DNA of 64,000 nucleotides from Epiperipatus broadwayi (GCA_028023455.1 JAQFVV010012402.1:17176935-17240934); one strand, 5' to 3'. Positions 23,309 through 37,799 are shown, counted from the stretch's first letter. Made by a program: numbers and translations. The notes: generated from the sequence alone by a model not told the origin.

Positions 23309-25375
23309 AAATATTGAAAGCACAAGTGGATTGGGATTTATTATAAATAAAGAGTGGAAGAATAATGATGTAGTATATCAGAAAAGAATAGCTAGAATAA
23401 ATGGAAGATAGTAAAACAGATAATTCATATGTCCAAAAAGTTTTCATTGTAATGAAAAAGTAGAGAATTTTTATATAGATGCACAAAATGATTTTGAGCA
23501 GCCCTAATAAATGTTTTAAAAAGATTCATGGTAGATTTTAATGCTATATTAGAAGCTGAAAATGTTGTAGTAAATTTGCTATGGTGACAGAAATGAGAGA
23601 GACACAGACTTCACCAAAAAAAAAGACAAATTGTATATTATGAATTTTTTTCTGAGCAAATGCTAAATGGCAAATGGACATGAAAACATCGAAGTGGGAG
23701 AACAAAAAAATATGAATTATATTTTGAGTAACAGTAATTTTTTTAATAAATTCAAAACAGGAATTGATTTTAATTAATCATGTTAATGCAATGCTAGAGA
23801 GATAAAAGTCATTAAAAATTACAATATTAACAGAGATAAGTAAAATTTTATTGAATTGATACTCTATTAAGAGTTGCAACAAAGATAGCTGGTGAAAAAA
23901 CAGAAAAGTCAATACGCCAGTAAAACTTTAATGGATAAAACAATTTATGAAAAAAGGGAATATAAAAATATTTAAAAATGATCCATTAAGAATTGAATAT
24001 TTACAATTTTGTAAAATGGTGTAAAAAAAAATTTAATAATAATATAAGAAGATATAACTAAATTAGCAAGGAATAAAGATTTCAAAAATTATAAAATAAC
24101 ATCTTGTTATTGGCACAAAAATTATTTCAGCAATAGAAATAAGTCATAGAAGTATTACTAAAAATAGAGATTCCATCATAAAATATGTGGATGAATTTTA
24201 CAAAAAAACCCCTACTACATTTACTACATATTTGGTATTGCCAAACATTTTAAATGAAATAATAAGACAGGTAATTAGATCTATTAAGCAAGAAAAAGCT
24301 CTAGAAAATGGTGGAGTTAGTATTGATGCCTTAATGAAAGCAAGTCAAGAAATAGAAAAATTAGCAAAAGATAAAGACGTACCAGATGATTGGAAAAATG
24401 CAGTTGTAATATTGATATATGAAAAAAAAATAATAAAGAAGTTAGTAATTACTGATTATTCTATTCTCTATACCAAGATAATTATAGTTCATCTGCAGAG
24501 AACTCTGGATTTAAAAAAACAGTCAAAAGAACACGACTGGATTTAAAAATAGGTTTAGCACAATAGATTACCTCTAAATATTGAGAGAAATTATAGAAAG
24601 TATTAGTGAATATGAATTATCATTATGCTTTAGATTCTACAGTGATCAAAGTTTTGGAATGTCAATATATAGATCTTAAATATCTTATTCTGAAGGATAA
24701 TTATCAAAATGCAACAGCAATGATTAACTTACACGATGAATTAAGAAAATTAGCATTGAGAACAGGTGATTCCATATCTCCAAAACTTTTTACAGCAGTT
24801 ATACAAGAAAATATTTTGTGTATTAAAATGTGAAACCAAGGGAATAAAAATATGCGATTATTTAAATCATCTAGATTTTACAAGTGATGTGGTTGTATGA
24901 GTTAACAGAAAAAAATCAGAAACTAGGATACGTAAATAAATACTAAAAAAGACTAATGTTCAGTGCATTTTCATATATGATAATAAAGAATTATAATCAC
25001 ACATTAGAAGTTAATAACTTCAAATACCTTGGTCTGGCTATTAATAAAGATATAACCATAATGGTTGAAATTAATCATAGAATTAAATTTGGATGAAGTG
25101 CTTTGTAAGAGACAAACATCATTGACACCATTGAAAGAATTGAAAAGTAAAAATGGTGCTGAGTTGAGTATATTATTAGAAGAGATGATAATAGATGGAT
25201 ACTTGAAAGATTATGATGGATCCAAGAGACTTAGAAAAAGATCACATGTATGATGGATAGATGAAATAAAAAAGTTTGTTGATATGAATGGAGAAGAGGA
25301 ACTATGGACCAGAGAAACTGAATTAAAGTTTAATAGTCTTTTTTTTAAATTAGATTGATAATGGTTGAAAAAGAT
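23309..25375 (+). pseudogene. RTE-like LINE, 5'-truncated and frame-broken
   Basis: The remnant starts inside the AP-type endonuclease: GLGFIINKEWKNNDV from ~23329, then RIARINGRYSK, VDFNAILEAE and YGDRNERDTDF. It continues into reverse transcriptase: VPDDWKNAVVILIYEKK (~24380-24430), SYEY/ELSLCF-like and NNFKYLGLAINKD (~25010), and ends WIDEIKKFVDMNGEE (~25256) near 25360. Order and motifs match the RTE clade of non-LTR retrotransposons as I know it. Stops and shifts divide it into pieces (24187-24546, 24606-24833, 25065-25253). It begins immediately where repeat A stops, and would be inactive. Confidence 0.75.
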
Positions 25376-26741
25376 AATATTACTTAGAGTATTTATTCAT
25401 TTATTGAAAAATTAATAATAAAAGTAATGCAGTAAACTAAGAAGTTATTCAAATTTTTATTTATTTTAAACTACTTTGAAATGCTAATTAGTATTATTTA
25501 TATATATATATTTTGCCTGCTGGTGACATACTATTTTATTTGATAATGCTATAAGCATTTATTATGCCATTATCATATTTTAAATGATTAAAAGAAAAAA
25601 AAACATCTTTTTAAATTAAGAAATGAACTAAGAAATTAATCATGTTATAAGAAAGGCTCTATGAAATAGTAAGAAAATCTTATCAAAAATGTAATTTATC
25701 ATATTGAAAATGAATTTTCTAAATTATCATTATTTTCCTAAAGGTAATACTTTCAATATAAAATTCTGTTACTTCATTTCATTTAATACATCATTTTGCT
25801 ACAAAATGAAAGATTTAGGTCTGCCTTCATATAACTAATTTAACAATAGAATTTTCTTTAAATATTTGGGTGCATTTTTTTATAATTATAACTGATATAT
25901 TCTATTTTGACAAATATCTAGATTTTAAAGATAATATTAAGACAGAATACAATTTAAGTTTTGAAAGGAAGTTTAATTTTAGCAGCATATCTGTTGCTTG
26001 ATATGGATTTCCTGCATTTTGTCACCACAGATAGAAATTCCAGATATTTTCTCTGTTGATTTAAAATGAAACAGAATTATACTATCATATTGTTTTTTTA
26101 AATGACATATGTAATGCAAACTTTTCCATCATATAATTCTTCAGATATACTATCTAAAATAATGTTTAATAGAAAACAAAGTTAATCTAAGCTGGCAGCT
26201 TAATAAAATCGGTTTACCTAGTAATGTTATTTTCATTGATATTTTTCAATAAAAATTTTAGCAGTAAACATTCAACATTTGATTCTCATTGTTTTCTAGT
26301 GATATGTTCTGGATCTGTTTCCAATCTTGATTAAGTATTCTAAAAATAAAGTTGGAGGGAACTTTAATTGAGATTAATGCTGATAGTCAATATTAATATT
26401 TAGAAAGTGAATTTGAAAACAAGTTTTATCTTTTTTTTTCAAACAAGTGCCTTTTGATCTATTTACCACTAAAACTACCTTTCTTTATATCCATTAATCA
26501 CATATTTATTACTATAGAACAAATAAGCTATTAATTTACACATAAATAAAAGGGTTCTTATAAAAAAGCATTATGCTACATTGTGTTCTCGATTGTGCTT
26601 AGATTGTATTTGGAGAATATTGTTTTAGTTTTAAAGGTTTTTTTAATAAATGTTTAAATTGAAGTTCCAGAGGGATCAAAATAAACCATAATTGAAATCT
26701 TTTGTTGGAAAAAATAGAAGTAAAGTAAAAAAAAAAAAAAG
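25376..26741. other. AT-rich non-coding stretch
   Basis: No gene recognised. 26599-26808 (-) is a random-looking frame. Confidence 0.55.
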
Positions 26742-27240
26742 TATCACATGACTTAATTGTTAAGCTTGTAAATAAAAAATAAAGAGCTCTGCTAATTTGC
26801 TCTAACAAGCTTTATTGATAAATGCCAGCTAAACAAAGCATTTAAAAATCTCTATCTTGAAACCACTCCTTAATCTCAGACCAAATGTCTTCAAACCCAG
26901 CTATCTAACTTAAATAGCTAAAAGAGGTTGAGAGATCTTCAGTCAAACCATATTAATAGCCTTAGCAATATAATATTGCTTAAGTCTTTAAAGCAAAGAC
27001 TATAAATAGTCAACAAAACAGTCATATATCACATGACTTAATTGTTAAGCTTACAAATAAAAAATAAAGAGCTCTGCTAATTTGCTCTAACAAGCTTTAT
27101 TGATAAATGCTGAGGAGTGCCAAAGCATGAAACCATTGGTCAGGTTAGGGAGTGATTTCAAGATAGAGATTTTTAAATGCTTTGTTTAGCTGGCATTTAT
27201 CAATAAAGCTTGTTAGAGCAAATTTGCAGAGCTCTTTAAT
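26742..27240. repeat. Direct plus inverted repeat cluster
   Basis: A ~85-bp block ('tatcacatgacttaattgtt...gctttattgataaatgc') occurs at 26742 and again at 27027 (285 bp apart). Its 3' part plus the adjacent 'agctaaacaaagcatttaa...' recurs inverted at about 27155-27235. This suggests a foldback or MITE with internal duplication. No coding content. Confidence 0.7.
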
Positions 27241-30200
27241 TTTAGAAGTAAAGTAAGATTGTAACACGTAATATATAAATAATTGAATTGTTTGTTACTC
27301 AGGAGATCATGTGATGTTAAATCACCAGATGTGACATTAAGTTATATTACAATAATATTTTATGACTTTCGGTATCTGCTTAATGCCAATTTGATATGAA
27401 ATTTTTATTTTTAAATTAAAGAGGTGAGAAAGTACATCAATTAATTTGTGGCAATAGTCATATCAAAGAAGAAGTGGTTTAAACTATTTGAGCTATAACA
27501 ATGTAATTGTAAAATAGAGGCCAATAACAGATATGGATTGGAATTTTTAAATTTAATATGAATAGCAATAAAACTAACCAACTAAATTAAAACACAAATA
27601 CAGCAGGATAATGTTAGTGTTTGCAGAGAATGAATTTTAAAAGAAAAATCAATTAGAAATTTGGAAATGCCAAATAAAATTCTTGAATTATATTTCAGAT
27701 AGAGCAGACATTTTCATTAATTTTTGTCAGAATGAATTCAAGTGATGCAATGCCATGAACATGTTGAGAATATTTAAAATATTTATTTTTGTATTTATAA
27801 AAATAATGTAGTATTTCCAAAGAATTTATATAGGTACTTGGCTGTGCTATTTAAAATACGTTTGATAGACAAAGTTAGAATTTTCTGGCCATCCTCTGTA
27901 AAATAAATCAGAATTCATGTTCCGCAAATAAATTTTGTATAAATAAATTATCTTCAAAACTTATATTTATTTAAAAATTTAAGCTAGACATTTGAAAAAA
28001 TTTATAGCAAAGGACAATTTTTTTTTCTCTTTAGTGAAAAAAAACTTCCAGACATTCTATGGAGAATTGTTGGTTACATAATTTATCTGAACTATATTTT
28101 CACCACTTGCATGACATCATGTTTTTTTGATTCTGGTTAGAGGTTTTTTTTGTTTGTTTGTTTTTAGACTTCAATATCAGCTACAAGTGTATTGTATGTT
28201 TAATTCTTAAACATGTTATATTCTCTGCTTGAAGATAGGCAGAGTAATTAGAACACAATATCTTCAATGATAATTTGTTATTACTTTTTAACAATCTATT
28301 CTAGAATTTTTTAGTAAATCTTCAAAGAAAGGAATCATAATCTGGTACTGGATGATATGCTATATGATTGAGGAATAAATAATTAAATAATCGTAGTAGC
28401 ACATCATGCCATCAATTCCATTTTGATATGCAAGTAAAAATGAGTTTTTTTTTTTTTGCCTGATAATTCTTCAGCACTCAATTTATATTTTAAATCGTAA
28501 TTATAAAAATAATTTAATGCACATGTTAAACGTTATCCAAATACATGTTATCCCCCTCCTACTTCCCTCAGTTCTTGCAGTGGGATTTAGTTAAGTTTGT
28601 TAAAATTTTAGAAATTAAACAGATAATGTTATTTAATGTACCCTTTTAAGTTAATTGTCATTTATGGGAGTTCAGATTAAATATATATGGTTATAATTTT
28701 AATGAGGTTTTATACTGAATGATAGCAGCAATATATAACTCATGATTATTTTATTTACTAAATCTGTAATCATCCATTGTAATCATGCTACGTAAGATTT
28801 GCACTGAATAATTAGTAAATTGGGGTCTTCTTTTTACTTATGTTCTAGACTGTTTGATTCTTGTTCATTATTTTTTTTTGTATCAGTTATGAAATAGTCC
28901 AAAACAAAGTTGTTTATAGTCTAACCATAAGAGCTTGACTCATATTTGCAGTTATTAACTGTTATATGGAAATTAAAGTTATAAGCACAAAAATGAAAAT
29001 TCATTGTAATGTAATATTTTTTATTTAATAATTATTATAGATTAAGCTGTAATACAGAGCTGATGGAAAGTGTCAAAGTTGATATTAGTTTTATAATCTA
29101 ATGCAAAATCTGTGAATTAAAACGAAGTTAAGCTATATTTGCCAGAACATTCATATTAAAAACTGTGTTATACTGTTTGATAATTTTTAGAGTAATATCT
29201 ACATTTAATGAAAATGAGAGAATGAAACTTGGATGAGATTAAAAATTAATGCTCACTGAGAGGCACTATCAGATGTTCAAAAACAATGGAGACAAAAAAC
29301 AAATCACTTTAGAATTATAGTGTAAGAAATAGGCTTCTTTTGAAGCCACTGACAATTTTTTATTCAGATCCAATAGTAAAATGAGTTGGTTTTTGATCTT
29401 CCTAGATGTTATTGCAGTCTAGAATATCAATACATTCAAGATCATCTTTTTTATATTTTTTATCTGCTTTACAAATGCAATTATCAATTTCTAACTTATA
29501 TAGTTGTAGCATATACATTTTCCTGGTCTATGCACACATTGTGAGAATTGAAAAATTTAGTAAAACCACTAATATTTTATCACCTAATTGAAATCTCTAC
29601 AGATTGCTTTATGTTTATTAATAATTAGTTCTTTCTAAAAAAAAAAAAAATCTATATGCTGTTTAAGAATTATTAAATGACTGGAAGCATGCCATGTATT
29701 TTCTACAACTACTTCATTTAATGATTATCAAGTCTAAAATCTATGCCTTTTTCTATGTGTGAAACATAGTGAGGAAAATGCTATGATTAAAATAGTATAT
29801 TCAGTTCTTTGTCCATTTACTTTTGATGAATGTATCGCAGCAACAAACTATTTGGACATCCAAAGATCAAATTTTAGCCCAGGTCCTAACATTTTTCTCA
29901 GACATCATCATCATTGATCAGGGTAACTTCATAAAATTCACTCAGATAATAATGATTTGAACAACATGAGAATTAAGTTATACATTTTCTTTAGCAACTT
30001 AATCAACTTATTTAAATATTATTTAAAGGATTGATATACAGTATCTCTGAGAACTTGAGATGTTTCTTTATGAGGAATGACTAATATTTATGTAAACCAT
30101 TCAAATGTTGATATAACTTTGGTTATATAAAATATAAACAGTTCTTGACAAAAATGGTAATCCTATCATATCAGGAAAAGTATTGTGAGTGTTCCAGTTA

Positions 30201-32509
30201 TTTTTTTACAATTTTTATTTAGTATATAAATATTTTGGATGCATGATATCTTTGTTATAGGTATTTAATATTAAGTAAACTGATCGCGATTAGTTATTAT
30301 AAGTATTTTTTTTAGCAGATTGAAATGTTAGTTGAAGATAAACATAACATTATCATGTTATATAAACGTTTTTAATACTATTGATTTCTAATAAAATATT
30401 TTGGGATTCCCTCCTTTGCATTTTTGCAAATACTATAACAGTACATGAATAAAACAGATCTGCCTTAAAACTAATGAATGTAATATGTTTTATATATGAA
30501 TATTTTACTTAAAATTAATTGTATCTTTTGATTATAATAAATGTTTGTGATGAAATCTAGATAGTGTAATCAAACCTAGATAAAATAATCGTTTTGTTGC
30601 ACCTCCCCCTTGTTGTATCAGAATATTGTGTGCTTTTAATATAAATGAGAATCTTGATGTTTTGAATAAGTTTTACTCAAAAAAAAAAATGAGAAAAAAT
30701 CGTAAAAGGAAAACAGCGATTGAGCTTAGAAAAGGTTGGGATTTTTTCTTTTCCATTTTGATCGCAACATTCTTGAAATTTCAAAATGTTTGTAATTTTT
30801 TGAATGCTTATAATATAATTGAACTTATATTACTAATAATATATTTTGAATACATATATAATTATTATTTTATATTTCTTAATTTCCAAATGACTTTTAT
30901 CATTCTGAATAACTTAACATTTTAATCTAAATGTTTTCATTACCACCCGTTTTATTTCTTTTACCCCTCCCTCCATATAATAAGTACAACTTTTTTTTTT
31001 ATTGAATTCAAAACTTTTTAAAATTTTTTATTTGGAGATTCTATATTAAATCATTTGACGAGAAAGCACTGTATATTTAGGAAATATGTTTTCAATTATA
31101 TATACTTTGATTATTATGGTTACATTTGCAAATATATTTTTTTAAATTAAAAAATGATTTCATCATACTCTACTTTTATTTAAAATTATTCGTTTTACAA
31201 CATATGTTTTGATTTATATTGTTTATTAAAAATACAAATGTACATGCACACACACATATACATTGACAGTAATGGGAATTTGATATATCGTATTGCAATA
31301 ATAAACACACACCCACAGTTGCTCTTACAAGTATATGTAATACATAGTTCCAACTCTTCAATGCTTTTCAATTTAATATTAATTCTGTAAATAAAATTGA
31401 GAATACTGATTCAAAATAAATGCAAGTGCAATATTTGTTTAAAAGTCATTTTGGATGAAAATCATTTTAAAGAACAACAACAAAACCAACAACATTGAAA
31501 ATGATAAAGCAAACTTATTTTTTTTCCTTATTATTAATTCAGAACAAAAATTGAGGTTTTTCATAATTAAACTAGTCTTTTGCTTATTAATAATGCAATC
31601 TTGAGCTTTAGGTTTAGATATATCTCTAGATTTAATATTTTTGTAATAAATTGTTAAAAGAATGTCCAATTACAATCAACAATGATCAAATGGACATCAC
31701 TTATAGTACCTTACTTATTACTTAGTTGCCCTAATATGCTTTTGAACAGATTAGAACATCACAGCTCACTGGAATGTTGCCAAGTTATTGCCATTATCTT
31801 TTTTGCTGTGTATAAATAGGCTTTCACTTATTTGACCTCATTGTCCCTCTGAAAAAGATAAATACTTATAATAATCACTACTACCCATTTTAATAAATGC
31901 TAGTTTTAATATTCTTAGCAATAATTTACTAATATTGTTATGTTAATTTCACAGTTTCATTGAATAATAAATTACTGTATTTTGTGTGTATTTTTTTTTT
32001 AATTATCTATATTACTAATTATTAAAGATCATCTTTTTTTGTTTTGTTTTATTAATCAATTAAAAATGATTTGATGATAAAGCACCATAGAATTAACACT
32101 AGCAATATCTTTCTAATAATTCTTCATCTTTAATATCAAAAAGAAGTGAGATTTTCGTATGTAGAAATTCTTAAAATTAAAGAGATTTCTATACGATTCA
32201 GTATAATGTATTTGATAGATTGAATGAGTTATTTAATTAATATATTGTACTTTTTTTTTTTTTAGGTTTTATGTTTAAATTAAGAAAAATGCAGAGAAAA
32301 TTTTTGCATTTTTTTGGGGAAGAATTTATTATATTATCTAATTTTGTTATATATTCGTGTTGTTATTTGATCATAATAGCTCGTTGCCTAATTATTTCTT
32401 CTTTGTATTAACCCACCTTTAAGTAATGAATTTAAGATAAATATGTGTCATGACTTTCTAAAAAAAATTGTTGAAAGATTATTTTCTGCACTGAGTATTA
32501 CTGTAGATA
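27241..32509. other. Long non-coding stretch
   Basis: No gene recognised in about 5.3 kb. Frames at 29406-29591, 30626-30925, 31176-31361 and 31439-31669 are low complexity. 31690-31870 is somewhat less AT-rich without an identifiable exon. A short (CA)n-like tract is at 31245-31262. Confidence 0.5.
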
Positions 32510-33490
32510 TTGATATTGTAACCAGGTTAAAATAATGAAGGAAGGAATAGGTTGGGAATGAAAAAAAAGGGCTAAATATAAGGAATTAATATGATTTCAT
32601 TTGGAATATTAAAGGTTTTTAATGTTTATAGATAGATTTCCTTGACACATTTATGATTGTGGTAAAGAAAAGACTTTAGGATAATTAACTGTATCTCACA
32701 TGTAGTAGTTGTTTTGATTAGATTTCTTAATATCTGATAAGGAGACTGAATTTTAGAAAAGATAGATATGATTAAATATTAAGAATTATTGTTGAGAGAT
32801 ATTTATAGAGAAAATTAAATAGATTTTAAAAAGGCATTTGATGGATTAATTAAATTGGGTTATTTTGTTGGACATTAAAAAAAAGAAAGATAAAAATTGA
32901 TTAAAAAAAGTTATTTGTTAGGAAGTTTTTACATGTTTTAAAAAATATTTCTTAAAGCCTTTTTTCAGTTGGGATAAATATAGGAAAAAGTTTTGGGCAG
33001 TAGTCTTGTTTATTTCTTGTTTTATAATGAGTTGTTAAGTGAGTTTATTTTGATAATAATTTAAAGTTAGCATTGAAGATAGAAAGTTTCATTATATTAG
33101 TTTGTTGATATAGTATTATTTGTTGTTGGTGAAGATAAATTTAACAAAAGGCTAGGAAGGATGTGATAGAACTTATATAAGATTTGAAATAAAATATAAC
33201 TAAAGTCATGAAGTAGTAAGTGGGATGAAAATATTAATAATATTAATTAGGATAAATTCTAGAGCAAATTAATGCTCTTAATTATGTGGTAGTTGATTAA
33301 CTATTAAATGAAAGAAATGATGAGAATTGCATTGACTTTATATGATTTTAATAGTATAGGTGATTATTTGTAACCCATTAAAATTAAATTTGAGAAATAG
33401 ACATATTAAATGTGCAACTTATACGGAGTGTAGATAGACTTTTAGGAATAAGAAACAATGGAAAAAGTTCGGGATGGCAAAATTTGGGAA
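32510..33490 (+). pseudogene. Heavily eroded non-LTR retrotransposon
   Basis: A strand-biased (purine-rich) block with reverse-transcriptase traces in order: DFKKAFDGLIKLG near 32830 (motif A, 'DxxKAFD'), NELLSEF near 33030, and FVDIVLFVVGEDKFNK near 33105 (motif C, degenerate FADD). Many stops and indels; no boundaries visible. The clade is not determined. Confidence 0.6.
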
Positions 33491-34757
33491 AATTATTTAA
33501 TGTTTTATTTGTTTTTCTTTACAAATCGGTGGAAGCCTTTTTATAATCATACGATTTTCCATAATTTGCATCTATTACTTTATTAACTCTCAAACTAATT
33601 TCATCCAGTTTTGATATTTTATGTCTTATAAATTAGTTATTTATCTTCATTGGATTTAGTTGTTCAATGTTAAAATAGATCAGCTTGCTAATAAACCTAA
33701 ATTCATGAATTTTATGCCAATAATCACGCAATGATAATGTGACTTGTCAACTTGTGCAATTTTTAAATATACTTGGTTTTTGTAAATAAGAAAATTTTAA
33801 TTGAGATAACATGTGTTTAATGATTTTAATGATTTTAATTATTGTTATATTTTGGCTAAAACACTGCCCCATTACATTTGTAAAGGAAATTGTATTTAGA
33901 TATTTTGATTTCTCTTTAAGACTTTTAAATAAATTACAATAATATAATGTAATATAATATCACTATAATATATAGTACAAGAATAATACGAAAAGCTTTT
34001 TTTTTGCAAATATTTTTTGCCCTTATCAGTGTGATATAAACTATCTTAAAACTTCAATTTACATTGCATAAATAGCGACTTTTATATTTTTTACATATAA
34101 AATTAACTAGAACCAATAATAATAATATTTTATATTTTTTATACAATTTGTTTTATGGCTATATTTTTTTAAAAATGAATATATAATGCAGACTTATTAT
34201 CTCCTATTAATTGCATTGCTATGTTTTTTGTTCTTTCATCTAATTATTTTCCAGCATGTCTATAGTAAATTATATTGTAATTTCCACAATTTATATACAA
34301 TTCCCTTTTTATATTTTATATCATTTTTTATTTTATAATTACATATTAATTTGTTTAGATTTTTACTATTTCTTTTCATTTTTGATGATATTCAAGACAT
34401 ATCATCATCATCATAAATTATCTAGACAATTTTGATCAAATTTCTGTTGTAAGATTTTTCTCTTTATAAGATTCTATTAAGGTATGTTTTTCTCTTTAAC
34501 TGAAGTTATATTGAAGTAACTGTGCCATACCATGATCAATGGATAAGACTTGATTATTATCAGTAATAATTTGCCATTGTTTGACATTCTCTTAACTTAG
34601 TTTATTTGTCAATTCAGAATCAGAGATACATCATAGATTACAAATGCATTTTTTCAGTATTTTTTTATTTATTTCAATTTTTTATTCCTTTATCTAACTA
34701 ATTTTTTTCTTCAATGTCTATTCTCAAGAGTTTCAATTTTGCTGTATCATTTTAATA
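33491..34757. other. AT-rich non-coding stretch
   Basis: No gene or clear repeat recognised. Confidence 0.55.
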
Positions 34758-34765
34758 GTTTAAGG

Positions 34766-35257
34766 CAGTGGTCTTCAACCCTTGTCTGCAGACCGGTGCT
34801 GGGCCGCAGAAGTTTTTTAACGGTCCGCGGTGGACTGGTAGGAAAGTTTGTAATAAAATAATGAGTTTAAACTTTTAATTAATATAAACAATTTTTATTT
34901 ATTTTTTCATCTTATTTTTACCCAATTAAAAATAAAGAAACAGAACGAAAACAAAATCTAATCAATCATATATAAATTAATTTGTTTTTCTAGTTATCAC
35001 AGATATTTATGGGGGAGGGGATAAAATTAAATTTTTTATTACTCTTCTAAAAATTCAAAGTTAAAAAAAAAAAGTTTTTTATTATACAAACTCCATATAT
35101 ATATAACTTCATCTAAGACTAAGCAGTTTACATCTTTAAGAAAATTTATCTATAGACTTCTGTCGGTCCGCGAAACCTTATCCTTATTTTTGCTGGTCTG
35201 CGAAATCTTATCCTTATTTTTACCAGTCCACAGGTGTGAAAAGGTTGAAGACCACTG
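34766..35257. mobile_element. hAT-type non-autonomous transposon (492 bp)
   Basis: Terminal inverted repeats start CAGTGGTCTTCAACC and end GGTTGAAGACCACTG. They are flanked by a perfect 8-bp target-site duplication GTTTAAGG (34758-34765 and 35258-35265), the signature of the hAT superfamily. Subterminal 'ggtccgcgg' and 'ggtctgcgaaa' repeats occur inside. No transposase. Deletion derivative or MITE mobilised in trans; the exact TSD suggests a relatively recent insertion. Confidence 0.92.
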
Positions 35258-35265
35258 GTTTAAGG

Positions 35266-36235
35266 TATATTTTAGGCTAAACATTTCATAAGCCATATTT
35301 TTAACGTAGAACGTGATGACCTACAAAATTTAAACAAAATATTTTATAAGCATCTTAATTTGGTTTTTTGATCTTCAAATTTTAGTCACTGCAATTCTCA
35401 CTTAAATTTTATTTTATTTTTATTTATGCCATCTCCAATTAAATAACTTCATAAGCATTTAAAAGTATTAATTTGTTCTGAAATGTTTATTATGAGGTCT
35501 CCGATGATTTTAGTTCTGGCATTTTCAGTGTTCATACTTCTTATTAATTCAAAGCAATAAAGCCATTTATTTATTTATTTTTTTAAAAAAAAAACATTTA
35601 ATTTTTATCTTCACTATTTTTTCCACCAAGCTTAGTTTTTATATTTGGTTTCATTCTATGTTTGTTAAAAGTTTTATCACCTATATATTACTTTTCCAGT
35701 TCAAACTATTAGCTGATTATAACGATTCACAAAAAAGAATTACTTTTTAGGTAGCCATCTTTTCATTAACATAGTTGGTTATTCAGTATTAATTAGTTAT
35801 TGATATCTGCTTAATTTTAGTAGGAGGGTAAAAGAAATCTTAGCAATTTGTCTGATTAGATGAATGTTGACATGCTGATTGCCAAGAAAAGAAGTAACTG
35901 TAAATATACAACCAGAAATGCTATACACACATGATTTATCAATACTGTGTAAACTTAATGCTGTACAATCTCTTTGTTTGAAGGGTATTAGCCAGAAATT
36001 AATATTAAAAACTGCTTGAATTCTAGTATTTATTGATTATTCTCTATTATTAAAAATTATCTCTACAGTAGGAATAGTAAGGTTGTGTATAACTTTCTTA
36101 ATATGAGAATCATGACAAATTCAAGCATTCCTAAAATGGATTACAAAAGAAATTTGAAAGTGTCACTGTAAAAGGTAGACTAATAAAAAATTAATGCCTA
36201 TTATTTTTCTTTGAATTAAAAATAATTAAAATAAT
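35266..36235. other. AT-rich non-coding stretch
   Basis: No gene recognised between the hAT element and the SINE. Confidence 0.55.
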
Positions 36236-36245
36236 AACACACAAT

Positions 36246-36359
36246 CGTCAAACATTGGTGGTTGAAAGGTCAGTGACAGCTGCTTTACAAGCAGTTGTCC
36301 CGGGTTAGCAGGTTCGCTTCCCGGCTGATGAAATGACATATGAGAAAAAAAAAAAAAAC
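36246..36359 (+). repeat. SINE-A copy with target-site duplication
   Basis: It starts 'cattggtgg' at 36253 and has box B 'ggttcgcttccc' and the tail 'atgacatatgag' plus poly(A). A 10-bp duplication AACACACAAT flanks it (36236-36245, 36360-36369). Same family as 4341-4456. RNA polymerase III-derived, LINE-mobilised. Confidence 0.88.
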
Positions 36360-36369
36360 AACACACAAT

Positions 36370-37799
36370 ATTGTTATATTCTGTAGAAATTATTGTGCCA
36401 TGCTTAATTAATGGTAAATTTAAATTTTAGAAATCTCGGACATAAAGAAAATTCTGACGATGTATTTTTCAGAATCTTAAAAATTAAGTCAAGCATAGGA
36501 AATTTATTATTTAAACATATTTCATAAAATTTTTATAACAAATATACTAACATTATGCTAGGGAGTTGCACAGGCAAAAAATTCAATTCTTATTTTTTTA
36601 AAAAAATTAAATGAATTAAAATCTTAATTATTTAATAATTTTAAAATTTTTAAAATTGTGAATGGAAATCAGTATGTCCAGATGGGATTACAACTATTGA
36701 AAAGTAAAAAAAAAAATTCTGATTGTCTTCAATTTATTTTGAAAGTCTACTATGATTGTATGAATTATAAAGAAATGCTACAAACAAATATATAATGTCT
36801 AGTTTATTTATTGTAACAAATATTTTTGCTAGGTATTTGCTGATATTCTTAATTAGTTATTACTAGTTATATTTATTTCGTTTGGCTCATCATTTTTTAT
36901 TGATTTCAATACTTGGTCTTTTTAATATATAAAAATCAATAAACATGTAGTTATTCATATCAACTACACATTTGTATATCTGTATTACATACTTATAAGA
37001 TCAATAATGATATTTCCCATTTTTATGATGATTACTTATAGAATTCACTGTGTACATGAAGTTTATAAAGTTATATATTTTACTAGGAAACTTTTGAACA
37101 TTTTCTATCAAAAACATATTTAGTTTTGAAATTTTAATATTTTTACAATGTATTAACTTAAGAATGTTTATTGTTAATGAAATGTAATCAGTGTTATCTT
37201 ATTAGTATTTTAGAAAATGAATATATAATGACTCTTCTTATTATCTTTTGTTTAAATCCTGTTGTGGAAATCTTAATTTCAACATTGCCAATTATTATGA
37301 TTAGAATTATCAGTCAAGTAATTATCTTCATCATTAATAACCACACTTGTAAATGAATGTGGTCATAAATAAATAATAAAAAAAAAGAAGAAAAAGTTAA
37401 AATAAGTTTTGTTATGACTATGCAAACCAATCCATGAAACCACACTGCTTTTTTAGTGGTATTTATATATTGGACTATTTCCATCCCACCATCACAAGCC
37501 TTCAGGGAAACTCACTGCTTTTTTAGTCTGCTTATTTGATATCTTGTGATGGTATTTTATCTTAACTTCTTAAAGTTATATAGCCAAAATTGAGCATCTT
37601 CCAATTTTTATAGGAGAATGATTTTTTTTTTTAAAGGAAAACAATAGAATCATGATTTGTAATTGCTCAAATAAATTTATTCATGTATTTGGATCAATTG
37701 GATTTTTCCAATAGTGTATCATATAAGTAAAAATACATCCAAAAATTAATAACTTTTTTTTTTTTTTTTTACTTCTGGTAAGAATTTTGAAGCCTAATG
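36370..37799. other. Non-coding stretch
   Basis: No gene recognised. 'actgcttttttagt' occurs twice (about 37445 and 37515), a small local duplication. Confidence 0.5.

Noticed and set aside
24187-24546. 119-codon open frame as a host gene
   Set aside because: Its sequence and the broken frames around it follow the order of an RTE-like endonuclease/reverse transcriptase; it is a LINE fragment.
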